From: Cotesia glomerata
Taxonomy: Eukaryota; Arthropoda; Insecta; Hymenoptera; Braconidae
DNA length: 64,000 nucleotides
Assembly (NCBI RefSeq): GCF_020080835.1
Contig: NC_058163.1
Coordinates: 22,657,904 to 22,721,903 of the forward strand
Reading direction: 5' to 3'
Shown: positions 35,410-47,777 of the stretch, in pieces
How positions within the stretch are numbered: position 1 is the first letter of the stretch
How the letters are laid out: each line of letters opens with the position of its first letter
The notes under the pieces: generated by a model
Told to the model about the DNA's origin: nothing
Database searches by the model: none
What the model saw: the letters and a program-made list of their open reading frames with translations, nothing else
Translations under genes and position numbers: made by a program

Positions 35410-36984
35410 GATAAATTTTGATCTTGAAAATTTTTTTTTTAATTAATTTTTATGTAAAAAATTATTGTTAAAAAATTTTAATCAGATTAATTCTTCCACA
35501 CTCAATTAGACGTCATTCAAAAATGTTATAAAATTTTTTATAATCTAAAATTATACTGAAAAATTTAAAAAAGAACCTAAAGGTTTGATAAAAAATTTTT
35601 TGTTAAAAAATAAAAGTTTGGGATATTCTATCAAACTTTATGGGCCTGTTAATATTTCGTAGCGATACTATAGGTGGTGAGCAATCACGGTAATTGGGCT
35701 TAAGAGAAGTAGGAGGAGCGCAGTAAATCCGACGGGCATTTGATTACTTAATTATTTAATCTTAGATGGGCGCGAACAACTTGCCCGCAATTGCTGCATG
35801 GAGATTGTTAAGTTGGGGCTGGGGGTTGAACCGGGTGAGATTGATTTTTTTTCGGATTTCGTCGGGTTATTTTGATATCAGTAACGAGTGGTATCGGTGT
35901 GGGTTTCCTTTTTATCTCGGCGGCGGACGCGTGTCGGCGCGTGCCGCTAAAAAGACTGAAAGCTCCAACTCGAGGACTTTTTTACCATCTAGATTTTTAT
36001 TTGGGGATGATAATTAGCCGTCAGGTTAAGGTTTCTCGAAGGAGTGACGTGTTTGCTGGTGCAGAAAAATTTTTTAAAAATTTTCATTAACTAAAATAAA
36101 AATAAATAATTCGACTTTTGACTTTTATTGATAAATAAAATAAAAAAATAAAATGAAATATATGAAAAATGGTAAAAAATTGAAATAAATTAATTAAAAG
36201 AGAAAATAACCAGCGGAATATTTTAGCGCGGACGAAAAAAATCGGGACGGACACGAGAGCGGTGATAGACGCGATAATGATTAATGTGAGCGTCGCTCGT
36301 CATTGAGATGCGCTCGAAACAGATTAATCGACTGTGGACACACCGCCCGGAGGTGAACAACGAATTATCGGTAGTAGAATAGTTAAATTGACGGTGTGCA
36401 TTTCAATTGATTATTTACATACTCCTATCCCCAATAAACACAACTTTAAATAATGGATGAATTTAATCAATATAATACCAAACTCGTCATCTGTCCCCGA
36501 CACATTACCACTAATAATAATCAAATGCACTGCTTGACCATTTTGGGACCTATACGTAACAATTAATTTCGTAATAACCGACCCGACCAAATTGGGTTAT
36601 TTTTACCTCAACGTTTCAATCAACTCCTCAACGTCCCCCGGAGCTCTTACATTTCTTACCCTACACTTTTGGTAATTAAATCAATAATTATTCTTTAAAT
36701 TACAAACTTTGCTTTATTTTTATTGGCAATTTTTCTAAGAAAAAAAATTATTTTTTTGAGCCAAGAAAATTATTGAAGAAAATTTCTTTTTTAATTAAAT
36801 CAGTGAAATTTTTACTTATTTAGTTTCCAGGAAATTTTTTTATTTTGGACCTAATAATTTTGCAAGATCAATCAGTAGATTTATCATTGATTTAATTAGA
36901 AGTTTTAATTTTTACTAATTTTATTTTTAAAAAATTATCGAATCGAGTTTTTAAAATTACGAAAAAGTTAACGCTCTATATCTT
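35410..36984. other. Noncoding; balanced block at 35640-36660
   Basis: Contains short frames at 35766-36017 and 35872-36090 without motifs. A run at 36230-36370 has several CpGs. Nothing else is identifiable. Confidence 0.25.
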
Positions 36985-37683
36985 CACAAAAAGAAAAATA
37001 TCTTGACTATAGAATAAATTTCCTGGCTCAAGAAAATTTTCGGCTGCCTGAAAAAAGGCCGAAGTTGTGTTGGACGAAGTAAAAATTTTTCTTGAAATTC
37101 TATTCTTGGTGGAAGTCATTTTTTCTTAATTCAAATTATTATAAATACTTAATACAATAAATTCTTATATTTGATAAAGATTTTTAGATACTTTAGGGAA
37201 GCATTGCCACCTACTTCAGCTGAGAAAAAAATTTTCTCACCTTGAGAAAATTTTTCTCTTGAATATTTGATACCCATTTTATATTATTTTAGCGTGCAAT
37301 TATACATGTTGAATGAAAAAAAATGATGAAATATTATTTGATCTTCCCATTTGACATGTTAATCAATAAAAATATTAATGAAAATTTACTTCTATCTTTA
37401 TATTTAATTTTTTGGAGCAAGAGAGAAATTTTCTCAAGACAAGAAAATTTACTTCTATCAAGAACTAAATTTTTTGGAGCAAGAGGCTGAATTTTCTCAA
37501 AACAACAAGATTTTCTTGACTTAAATAAATTTTCTTGGATTAAGATACGTATTTCTTAAAGCAAGAGAATTAATTTTGTTGAAATAAGTGAAATTTCTTG
37601 TGTCAAAAAAAATTTTTTTTCGCTCAAGAAAATAACTAAGAAGAAAAATATTTTTTTGGATCAAGTGAACCTTTTTTCCTGTG
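36985..37683 (+). mobile_element. Family B MITE, copy 2
   Basis: Starts CACAAAAAGAAAAATATCTTGAC and ends TTTTTTCCTGTG; the left end has decayed compared with other copies. The interior is collinear with 45052-45747. In the conserved segment it reads AGCATTGCCACCTACTTC, so the GCGCC core is lost here. 699 bp. Confidence 0.85.
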
Positions 37684-39096
37684 TTGAGAAATATTTATGT
37701 TAGCGATTTTGGTCAAGATCTTTTTTGTAGGAAATTTAATTTCCTATAAATTTTAAAAAATTTTAAGCATTTTTAAAATAACATTAAAAAAAAAAAAATT
37801 CTACACAAAAACTTCCTTTTAAGTGAAAAATAATTTTTTTTCTTATCTAAAAAATTTATTTATATTGTGTAAAAAAATTCGTACTATAAAAAAATGTTAG
37901 GTAAGAAAAAAAAGGCAAAGCAGACACGTGTCGCATTAAAAATAAAAATGATGATACTGTTGCTCAGAACTCTCGAGTTTGAATAAAAAGTATTAGTGAA
38001 GAGTCTTATATATTTTTATGGCAAGTGATTGTTCGTTTAATATTTGAGCTCTTAATTATATCCTCGACTGTACAACACATAACACTTAACCGTAGGAGGA
38101 ATAATGCGGGATCGCCGCGTGACCAGCACGTGGACTGACATCCTCCCGAGTAAAGTATTAAGTATTGCAGCGAGGTAACGTGAGAGCGCTAAACAAAGTA
38201 ATATAATAAAAAATAATGAAATTAAGAAACGAGTGATAGGAGATAAGAACTGAATGACCGAAGACTGGATTAAAAATAAAGAAAAACTCTGATAAAGAAG
38301 CGGCACGCGAATGGTGAATTAAATTAGTAAACACATAGAACGAAATAATCTTAAAGTTTGGTTTTCCGGTTAGCCGGGAGCTCGATGCAGCCGGAGGCGG
38401 GCCCGGTCGTCTGCAAAAAATAAAAATAAAAATAACCAATATAAGCGGCCAATAAACGCCGGTCTGTTGAAACGCTGGTGGTTTATACTCGCGAGTTTTA
38501 AGCTACCGGTTAATTACAGGTCTCGGGAGTAAGCTCCCGTCGAGCTCCAGCTCCAGTTCGACTGTCGCAATTAGAACATGCATGCAACTTATTTCTCGGG
38601 GTGTTAATGTCGATCGGAGGGTGCATTAGCCAAGGGTAATTATATTGTTGGAGGCTCCGAAGGATCGCTATCGTGCTCTTGGGGTCGTCAGGTGAAAACG
38701 GAGGCTACGGGAGTCGTGTGTTCTCTGCGGGGGTCGCGAATCCCCGCGGAGCTTCAACTACTCAAGTCTTTCTGCCTTTTTTAAGTATGACTGATGTGGA
38801 TAAATATTTTCGTTACTTTTCTTCATTATTCTTTTCACTTTATATTTTAAATTTACGAACTTAATTAATCAGTATTTATTTTTTGAAAATTTTATAAAGA
38901 ATATTTTTAACATAAAATTATTTGAAAGTTTTATAGAAATATACTTTTGTTTATTTTTTAATATAAAATGTCATAAAAATTTAATTTTTATTTTTTTCAT
39001 ACAAAAATATTTTATATAGAATTTTATAAAAATTATCAGTGAAAAAATTTATGTATATGATCATAAAAAATTTTTTATATTTTCTGTTAATACGAA
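37684..39096. other. Noncoding; balanced block at 38060-38770
   Basis: Short overlapping frames at 38052-38439 (minus) and 38673-38864 (plus) have no recognised domains. The flanks are AT-rich. Confidence 0.25.
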
Positions 39097-40359
39097 CAAG
39101 CAACCTTGCAGTCACTATGTGACTGCCGTGACTTGTACACTATGAGTAAATAAAATTTTGCTTTATTAAATAATGACTTTTGTTAAATTGCACCGTACGT
39201 TCTTAACTATTGACATTTTTAAAGATATAAGCTCATCCCGACATTACTCTCGTCAAGACCTTTCATTTGAGTACCTACATAAACTGTTGATATATTTGTC
39301 ATATATACTTATATATAAATATATAAAATATATGAAAAAATGATGTGGGTACTCAAATGAAAGGTCTCGATGAGTGTAACATCAGGATGAGCTTATATCT
39401 TCAAAAATGTCAATAGTTCACAAGATACAAGGTCATTTCTTAATTATTGATATTTTTAAAGATATATAAGCTTATCCCGATGTTACACTCATCGAGAGCT
39501 TTCATTTGAGTACCCACATGCATTTTGATATATTTTTCATACATTCATATACATAAATATATAAAATATATGAAAAATTGATGTGGGTACTCAAATGAAA
39601 GGGCTCGATGAGTGTATGTCAGGATGAGCTTATATCTTTCATAATGTCAGTAGTTGAAAAGATACAAGGCCATTTCTTAATTATTGACGTTTTTAAAGAT
39701 ATAAGCTCATCCCGATGTTACACTCATTAAGAGCTTTCATTTGAGTACCCACATGCACTTTTGATATATTTTTCATATATACATATATATAATATATTTA
39801 TATATAAATATATAATATATATAAAAAATTGATGTGGGTACTCAAATAAAAGGTCTTAATGAGTGTAACATCGAGATGAGCTTATATTTTTAAAAATGTC
39901 AATAGTTCACAAGATACAAGGTCATTTCTTAATTATGTATCTAGAGATAGAGCTTTTTCGAATGCAGCCCAAATACTTATCATCATAAATTGACTATTAG
40001 TGAGAATTATACGAAAACTTAGAAAGGCACAACTCCAGGTCAAGACTATTCCAACGATACTCAATTTAATCATAAAAACCCATTTTTTGCTCGACGGGCA
40101 GGAAGCGTCAACTTTCGGCCCGCTGCACTAAACAAAGTTGCCACTTTCTGCCTTCGTCGAACAAAAAAATAGTATACACTCCACGGGAAGTAAATAAGAA
40201 AGCCTCAGATCACATGTAATTGTTGGCCGAGGCGAAGCCGAGGTCAACAAACATGTGATCTGAGACATTTCTTACTTTACTTCCCTAGGTGTGTAATATA
40301 CTATTTATCTTGTAAATACACTAGCCACAAAATTTTGCTTATTCTCTTAATAATATAGA
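39097..40359 (-). mobile_element. Non-autonomous Helitron, copy 4, with insert
   Basis: On the minus strand it starts A|TCTATATTATTAAGAG at 40359. It ends with hairpin GCAGTCAC-ATA-GTGACTGC, then CTTG at 39097 followed by T (CTTG in place of the usual CTRR). Three large inverted units lie at about 39225-39400, 39470-39645 and 39705-39890. A double-hairpin insert occupies about 40088-40312 near the 5' end. Confidence 0.75.
40088..40312. mobile_element. Double-hairpin insert in Helitron copy 4
   Basis: The first hairpin (about 40088-40166) pairs TGCTCGACGGGCAG with CTGCCTTCGTCGAACA-like sequence. The second (about 40170-40308) pairs 'agtatacactcc.cgggaagtaaataagaaa..ctcagatcacatgt' with its complement around a GGCCGAGGCGAAGCCGAGG centre. 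The other Helitron copies run straight from 'aacccattttat' to 'aatacactggcc', so this is an insertion. Ends and target duplication are unclear. The family is not named. Confidence 0.65.
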
Positions 40360-41601
40360 TAATTTTGAATAAAATTTGTTAAAAAAACACCTGCTAAAAA
40401 TTTATACTAGATAACAAAAACAAATTATTATTAGTTGAACAAGTTACTGTGGTTATCTAATTTTTATTTTTTATTTATTTAAACGAGGGTGTCTGTGAAT
40501 GTGCTACAGACTCCGTTAACCAAACGAACTAGCCAGTAAATTAGAAAGAGTCGCTCGCAGGAGCCCCTAAAAATACAATTAACGAGTCGTTTAACGGGCA
40601 GACCGAAGACCGAGCACCGTTCCTATATACTACTCGAATAAAACAACAACGCTCACCCGATGAATAAAAAGATTGTTTAATAAGGCAATAAAAAAAGAAA
40701 TTAAATAAATTAGGAATTAACGAAAAATTTTATATATCGATCTTGTACTTTGCATGAGTTTTTTTTTACAAGGGTACATCCCCGATAAATCAACTAAAGG
40801 TTTCTACGCTAACGCTAATGAGTTTTATATTTACTTTTTATTACCTTGTATATTAAATTTTTAATTTCGTTTTTCATTCCTTTAAAATTAATCTTAAATT
40901 ATAAATAATTTAAAAAATTGATTTTTGCATTGAAATTATTTAAAAAAAAAAAGTTAAAAATAAATTTTATAATAACAATGAAAAAATTAGTCGAGCAATG
41001 GATGAATTTATTTATACTTACGGCCCGAAAATAATAAATCTCAGAAGACGCTCGGAGATTATTAAAACCGCGTTGGCTCTCATTTAATTTGTTCTCTTTT
41101 GAGCCGCATCAATGTTATGGCTCTTAACAATATATAGCAATAAAACTATAGATATATATATTCTATATACGCACACAGGTGGTGCTCCGAATGAGAAAAA
41201 CAAAACGCATTACCGTTTCTTAATGAAGCTGACTCGGGACTGTAGACTGTAGACTGGAGGGTTGCCATCCTATATCCTATATCCTGCATCCTCGATGGTC
41301 CACCGTCCAACACAACAACGAGCAATCTCACCAGACGAATGTAATGGACGAAGAATAGATTGACGTACAGAACTAATTGGAGCCACGAGTGGAGATATTC
41401 TAAGCTAAACTCAACTATGTATAATAATAATACTACGCACAAAAAAAATATACGTGGAAATTACAGAAATAGTTGTGTGAAATTTACATTGTTAAATATC
41501 TTATATTTACAAAGAAAAATTGTTGAATTTACAGTGAAAATAATATGTCTCTAGGATAAGAAATTTTTGATAAAATTATATAAAAGTTCTGGCCACATAT
41601 A
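40360..41601. other. Noncoding stretch
   Basis: AT-rich with a balanced block at 40480-40680 and another at 41060-41400 holding a 98-codon minus frame without motifs. From about 41440 short 'gtaaatttac' style words begin that recur at 42540-42870, which may be the arms of an older element split by the two MITEs between them. Confidence 0.3.
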
Positions 41602-42292
41602 CACAGAAAAAAAAGTTGAGTCAAGAAAATATTTTTCTTCTTAATTACTTTCTTGAGAAAAAAAAATTTTTTTTGACAAGAAACTTCACTTACTCCAACA
41701 AAATTAATTCTCTTGCTTTGAAAAATACGTATCTTGATCCAAAAAATTTATTTAATTCAAGAAAATCTTGTTGTTTTGAGAAAATTCAGCCTCTTGCTCC
41801 AAAAAATTTAGTTCTTGATAGAAGTAAATTTTCTTGTCTTGAGAAAATTTCTCTCTTGCTCCAAAAAATTAAATATAAAGATAGAAGTAAATTTTCATTA
41901 ATATTTTTATTGATTAACATGTCAAATGGGAAGATCAAATAATATTTCATCATTTTTTTTTCATTCAATATGTATAATTGCACGCTAAAATAATATAAAA
42001 TGGGTATCAAATATTCAAGAGAAAAATTTTCTCAAGGTGAGAAAATTTTTTTCTCAGCTGAAGTAAGTGGCGCTGCTTCCCTAAAGTATTTAAAAATCAT
42101 GATCAAATATAAAAATTTACTATATCAAGTATTTATGATAATTTAAATTAAGAAATAATTACTACCATCAAAAATAGAATTTCAAGAAAAATTTTTACTT
42201 CGGCCAACACAACTTCGGTCTTCCTTCAGGCACCCGAAAATTTTCTTGAGCTAAGAATTTTGTTTTTCAGTCAAGAAATTTTTCTTTCTGTG
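41602..42292 (-). mobile_element. Family B MITE, copy 3 (inverted)
   Basis: 691 bp flanked by TA, with ends CACAGAAAAAAAAGTTGAG and TTTTTCTTTCTGTG. It is collinear with the complement of copies 1, 2, 4 and 5, and includes AAGTGGCGCTGCTTCC. The 108-codon plus frame at 41616-41942 comes from the repeat and is not a gene. Confidence 0.85.
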
Positions 42293-42310
42293 TAATTTTA
42301 TATAGTTTAA

Positions 42311-42539
42311 CACAAAAAAAAAAAATGTTCTTGAATCAATTATATAATTTTGAAGAACTTCATCTTCTTGATTTGAGTAAAAAATTCTTAAACTAAGAAA
42401 TTTTCACTTGGTTTAAGTAAATTTTATTTGATTCAAGAATTTTTTGTCTTGATTCAAAACAATTACCCTCTTCAAAATTATTTTCTTGGTTCAAGAATTT
42501 TTCTCTCGAATCAAGTTAATTTTTTTTTTTTTTTCAGTG
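42311..42539. mobile_element. Family C hairpin MITE
   Basis: 229 bp from CACAAAAAAAAAAAATGTTCTTGA to a T-rich tract ending CAGTG. The arms pair 'gttcttgaatcaa...ttttgaagaa' with its complement. It lies 18 bases after family B copy 3. Confidence 0.65.
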
Positions 42540-43499
42540 AATAAGTACAATGCATTTTTTAAATGAAAAATTTACAAATTTTTTAATGTTAAATTTACAT
42601 TTTACTCCTTGTAAATTTAACATTTTTGCCACGCAATAAATTTACTTTTTTTTTTATTTATACTAAAATTTGTATTTTTCTTGTAAATTTAAAATTTTTC
42701 CATATGTAAATTAAAAATATTTTCTACATGCCAAATTTATATTTTTCTAATTAAATAATTAAAATTTTTAGGTTGAAAATTTATGAAACTTAATTTCTAA
42801 AAATGTAAATTTCACTCTTGTGTCTTACCAGAACTAAAACTGTAAATTTAACAGATTTTTTTCCGTGTAGAAATTAATAACAAAGCAAAAGTGATTAGAT
42901 TGAAAGTTTTAGTCCTCAAAAAAGTGAAGATAATTTTATATTTTGGGCGTCAAGTATTATATTGTAACCTAATAATGTTAGTGGCCCGTGACTACGCTCG
43001 TGACAAAAAAACACAGCACATTATATCATATCATATATTATATTAGAAGGACCATTATAATATATGCTACATGTACGTTACAAGATAGTCGACGATGTAG
43101 GCGGCTTGGATGATGATATTAATGGGGATTTTTTACTGGATCATAATTATAGTCATCTTGGGTTGCGACTAATAAGAATTAGCATGTTTTTATCCTTTTA
43201 AATTTGAGCTTGTATCATTATCAAATTATCCTGAAGATTGTAATCATGTTAGAAAAGCGTCTACGACTACGCCTCTAGAGGTTTATAAACCAGGACTCTG
43301 CAACCGGGGTGTCCTCTTCTTTTGACGTTTTTTTCTTTCTTTGGTCCTGATCCTGATACACGATCTTTTGTGGTTCGGAGTATCGATTTAGCGATTGCTG
43401 ATAAGCGAAGCTGGAAATTTTTTATTTTGTTTGGCTATTTGTTGACAGTTTTTTAATTTTTTGAATTTTTATCAATAAATTTTTTATTAGTTTTTCGGA
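42540..43499. other. Noncoding; AT words then balanced block at 42950-43400
   Basis: 42540-42870 repeats 'aaatttacatttt' words and ends 'gatttttttccgtgta', like a TIR end. The sequence then becomes ordinary noncoding DNA. Confidence 0.3.
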
Positions 43500-43860
43500 A
43501 AAATCAATTATTAAAAATAAATATTTTTAATTTTTTCCAATAATTTTTAATTATAAAGAAAAAAATAATAATTTTATCAAAAAAATTATTGATAATTTTT
43601 CTAAAAAATGAACAATTCAAATAAAAACTATCAATAATTTTTTTATTTTTAAGATTTTTAAAAATATTTAAATTGCCAAAATCAATTATTAAAAACAAAT
43701 ATTTTTAATTTTTTCCAATAATTTTAATTAAAGAGAAAAAAATAATGTTATCAAAAAAATTTATTGATAATTTTTGTAAAAAATAAAAAATTAAAAAAAA
43801 ATATCAATAATTTTCATTTTGTTTTTTTTTTGGAAATTTTGTTTTTTAAAAAATTGAGTT
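43500..43860. repeat. Tandem duplication, about 179-bp units
   Basis: 'aatcaattattaaaaa.aaatatttttaattttttccaataattt' at 43502 recurs at 43681, with both units followed by 'agaaaaaaataat...ttatcaaaaaaat'. A partial third unit trails to about 43925. Confidence 0.7.
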
Positions 43861-45051
43861 TTTTATTTTTAAGATTTTTGAAAATAATTAAATTATCAAA
43901 AAATTGATTTAAAATTAAAAAAAAAATATATTTTTACTTTTGTAAATTAAAAAACAGAGTCTTCAATTTTCTAAGTGACTAACCGTTCAACTGAAGAGCC
44001 CTTGTGAACCCGGCAAAGCGTGGACTATCCTGTTACGCGATCTCCCCGTTATAGTTTTGGTAATCAAAATTCAAATCACACTTTCAGTTGAACATAAAAT
44101 CAATAATCCTCTTACGAACGCTATTCATGTGAAATTTAAAAAAACTATTTTTTAATTCAACGTCGAGTGAAGATTAAAATTGGGCTGTTGTAATAAACAA
44201 AAACAAAAATAGTCGGTGGTCTTGTGGTATGAAGATAGGAATGTGATCAAAGCAATCAGCCGTTGAAAAGCTTGGTTGTAAAAATTTCGATCTCCTTTTT
44301 ATTTAAAGAGAAGAGATGGAAGATGGAAGACGCCGGGTGTTTACGAGTGTGCGTGCTATGTGTTATGTGTCTGCGTAAGAGAAATGTAGAAGGGGTTTAT
44401 AACTCACGTCAGGCAGGTAATTAGCCGCTTTTGCCCATCTGTAATGGACCCGTGAGCATCTTGCACCACTCACCGGATGGGAGACCCTTAACTTAACTTA
44501 TTCAAATGAACCGCGGTAACCCACGTCCGCCGTGTCTGTACCATCGCGAGCTCGACTCATCCGAGATGCCAACCAATATCGAAAAACCATTTATAATAAC
44601 CATTTTTACTTAATTATTTGTCTTCATTCTGACCTTAGATTAGTTTAAACAAATTATTAATCGAAAATTTTTAATTATCACATTGAAATTTCAGGAACAG
44701 GCTAAATTATTTTATCATTGAAGTAAAAATTTATCAATATACAAGAAAAATTTTTAGCTTGACTTAAATTAGAGTCGAACACTGAACCTCGTGCTTAAAA
44801 TTTTTAATTTTGACTAAGTAACATAAATTGTTTTTATCGAGCTTTTTTTCAACTAAACATTTATTTTTAATCAAAAAAAAAAAAAATAATTCAATGAATC
44901 TTGTTAATTAAAGTTTTAAAAAATAGTTATTGAAATTTTTTAAGTTATTTTAATTATTTGAATACCTTTTATAATAATAACGATTAATTTAATAAATTCA
45001 GTTAATTAAATTTTAAGAATTATAACTTTAAAAAATTTTAAAAGAAGTCTA
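43861..45051. other. Noncoding; balanced block at 43970-44570
   Basis: The block has no frame or motif of note. The rest is AT-rich. Confidence 0.25.
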
Positions 45052-45747
45052 CACAGAAAGAAAAATTTCTTGACTGGAGAACTAGATTCTTGGCTCAAGA
45101 AAATTTTCGGCTGCCTGAAGGAAGACCAAAATTATTCGGCCGAAGTAAAAATTTTTCTTGAAGTTCTATTTTTGGTGGAAGTAATTTTTTCTTAATTCAA
45201 ATTATCATAAATACTTGATACAATAAATTTTTATATTTGATCAAGATTTTTAGATACTTTACGGAAGCAGTGCCATCTATTTCAGCTGAGAAAAAATTTT
45301 CTCACCTTGAGAAAATTTTTCTCTTGAATATTTGATACCTATTTTATATTATTTTAGCGTGCAATTATACATGTTGAATGAAAAAAAATGATTCAATATT
45401 ATTTGATTTTCCCATTTGACATATTAATCAATAAAAATATTAATGAAAATTTACTTCTATCTTTATATTTAATTTTTTGGAGCAAGAGAGAAATTTTCTC
45501 AAGACAAGAAAATTTACTTCTATCAAGAACTAAATTTTTTGGAACAAGAGGCTGAATTTTCTCAAAACAACAAAATTTTCTTGACTTAAATAAATTTTCT
45601 TGGATCTAGATACGTATTTCTTAAAGCAAGAGAATTAATTTTGTTGGAATAAGTGAAATTTCTTGTATCAAAAAAAAATATTTTTTTCTCAAGAAAATAA
45701 TCAGGAAGAAAAATATTTTCTTGGCTCAAGTGAACCTTTTTTCTGTG
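45052..45747 (+). mobile_element. Family B MITE, copy 4
   Basis: 696 bp flanked by TA, with ends CACAGAAAGAAAAATTTCTTGAC and CCTTTTTTCTGTG. Its interior is collinear with copies 1, 2 and 5. The conserved segment reads AGCAGTGCCATCTATTTCAGC, a changed version of the GCGCCACCTACTTCAGC form. Confidence 0.85.
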
Positions 45748-46309
45748 TAGTTATTTTAATTATTTGAACATCTATTGGAATAATAAAAACAATTTTTATC
45801 GATTCAGTTAATTAAATTTTTAAGAATTATAATTGAAAAAAAAATTGAATTTTTTACAATTTAAAAAGAAGTCTAGAGTAAAAAAAAATGTAACAATGTA
45901 ACACTTAAAAAATGTGTGCTTACACACACAAGTCGTAAATTTACACAAAAGCTCTTACATCATACATCAAATTACATCATTAAATATTAACCTACAGAAC
46001 AAAGATTGTTGGAATAAAAAAACTACCCTTGGGTCTTGCGAAGCTCTAGATAAAACAAGTAAGGATAAGAGCCGGGTTAAACTGAAACTATAACGTAGCG
46101 GTCCATGGACGTCACTGCCGGTGATGAAAACGAATTTGGGAAATTAACCATGAAATAGACTCGCCTCGCCCGGTCGCTGTTCTTGTTGGTAGTTGTAAAT
46201 GTAGTTGGATATACAGTACCTAGAGTGTCTGTCTGGCTTGTCAACCGTTTACATCCTATCTTATCCGTGGTGTAGTTATCACTAAACTGAGTGGCGAGTA
46301 TATAGCGCC

Positions 46310-46365
<56 letters not shown>

Positions 46366-46924
46366 CTATACATTATATAGAAGAACCACTTACAACTTAC
46401 AAGTAAGTCCCTCGGGTGTTTTCACCTGGACATCACGTATCATCCTTAGATAGCGATTGCACGTCGTTAAACTCCGAAGGAACATCTCTGACAACACCCC
46501 ACACCCGACAGTCATTATAAATATTAATATTACTTATTTATAAGCGATAATTCCAATTGTTTATATTGCTATTAGTAATTACAAGCGTTGATTAATATTT
46601 ATAAATTCGTCACCAGCGTCACGGACTTTATTTCATTGACAAATAACGAGTCCAGGTTCGCTTTTTCTCATTAGCGGCACTTTGATGCTCACCCGCCCAC
46701 GTCATGACAAACTAGATTAATTTGCCGGCGTAAATAAAAAAATAAGGGACCAGAGATCGTTTATTACGAAATTACAACTGTCAGAATTAGTCCTTAGGTC
46801 TTTCAGGTTGTAATAACATTTTTTTCACCTGTTAGTACTTTGTTTTTTTATTATTTTTTAGGCTTAATAATGACAAAAAAATTTTTAAATCACGAAAATT
46901 AAAGACTTTGCTCAGCAAACTGTG
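45748..46924. other. Noncoding; (AT)22 microsatellite at 46315-46358
   Basis: Mostly unremarkable. A pure AT dinucleotide repeat lies at 46315-46358; the 98-codon minus frame at 46077-46373 runs through it and gives an IYIYIY string, so it is not a gene. 45880-45985 has 'gtaaatttac/tgtaacac' words. Confidence 0.6.
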
Positions 46925-47184
46925 CACTGATCGAAGGATTTATTAATTATTTAATTTATTTGAAGACAATTATTTAATTTATTAAATTTTAATCAACATT
47001 TTTTAATATTTAATAAATATTTATTTGGGAGGAAAGTACATTTATTAATAGTTAATAAGTATTTATTAATAGTTAACAAATATTTATTAACAGTTAATAA
47101 ATATTTTGTTGAGTGAATTTGTTTCGCTTGCAATGTCATATGATATGACGATTGCTTATAAATAAAAATCATCTTTATAAATTA

Positions 47185-47376
47185 TTAGCTGATACCCACC
47201 CGCTTCGCTGGGCATACAATAAAATTTTATGTTGTAACCTAGATGAAAAATATAAACAAAATGATTAATTTCAAAAAGATAATTAATATAAATTTTGAAT
47301 TAGAGAAAAGTGATTGTTTATGATAACCGGTGTTAGCGAGTATTAAATATATGAGAAAAGTATTTTATTATTAATA
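47185..47376 (-). repeat. Helitron 3' end, left arm of a long inverted repeat
   Basis: About 190 bp that pairs with 47778-47968. Both arms run from the CTRR terminus through GGGTATCAGCT-type sequence, 'acctagatgaaaaatataaacaaaatg', 'gagaaaagtgattgtttatga' and 'gtgttagcgagtattaaatatat'. Confidence 0.85.
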
Positions 47377-47502
47377 ATCAATCAATCAATGGGTCAGTTA
47401 GTCAGTAAATCTGTCATTAGACAGATTTCCGCATCAACCATGACGTACTGTGTAGTGAGATGCGTTCCCATTATAATAATGTTATCCTAAACATTTAGTC
47501 TA

Positions 47503-47575
47503 GACCGGATAGGTCAAATGGTAGAGTAGCCGACATGTCACCGGAAGGTTCTGGGTTCGAATCCCTGTCCGAGCT
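47503..47575 (+). other. tRNA-like block between inverted Helitron ends
   Basis: Contains TAGGTCAAATGG (A-box-like) and a perfect B box GGTTCGAATCC about 40 bases later. A C/T-rich segment with 'tcctatttctttctcaatctcttcctcc' character follows (about 47620-47660), as in the SINEs. It is probably a SINE rather than a tRNA gene. The anticodon arm does not fold well. Confidence 0.6.
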
Positions 47576-47777
47576 ATCTGAATTTTCTCTCGCATATTCT
47601 GTAAACTCTTATTAAGAAGGTCCTTCCTATTTCTTTCTCAATCTCTTCCTCCTCCAATTATTCTGTTACGTGAATGTTGGAACGATTCACGTAATAATTA
47701 TCCGTAACTCCTATTCTTTTCCGCTTCATAGTATTATTTAATTTTAAAAATGTCAATAATTTTTTAATTTTAAAAAT

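Noticed and set aside
39225..39890. CRISPR-like array of regularly spaced palindromes
   Set aside because: The units are large inverted repeats inside a Helitron in a eukaryotic genome; there are no unique spacers or cas genes.
41616..41942. 108-codon plus frame, with a homologous frame at 49345-49554
   Set aside because: Both are readings through the same MITE family, not conserved proteins.
46077..46373. 98-codon minus frame with an IYIYIY run
   Set aside because: The run is an (AT)22 microsatellite.
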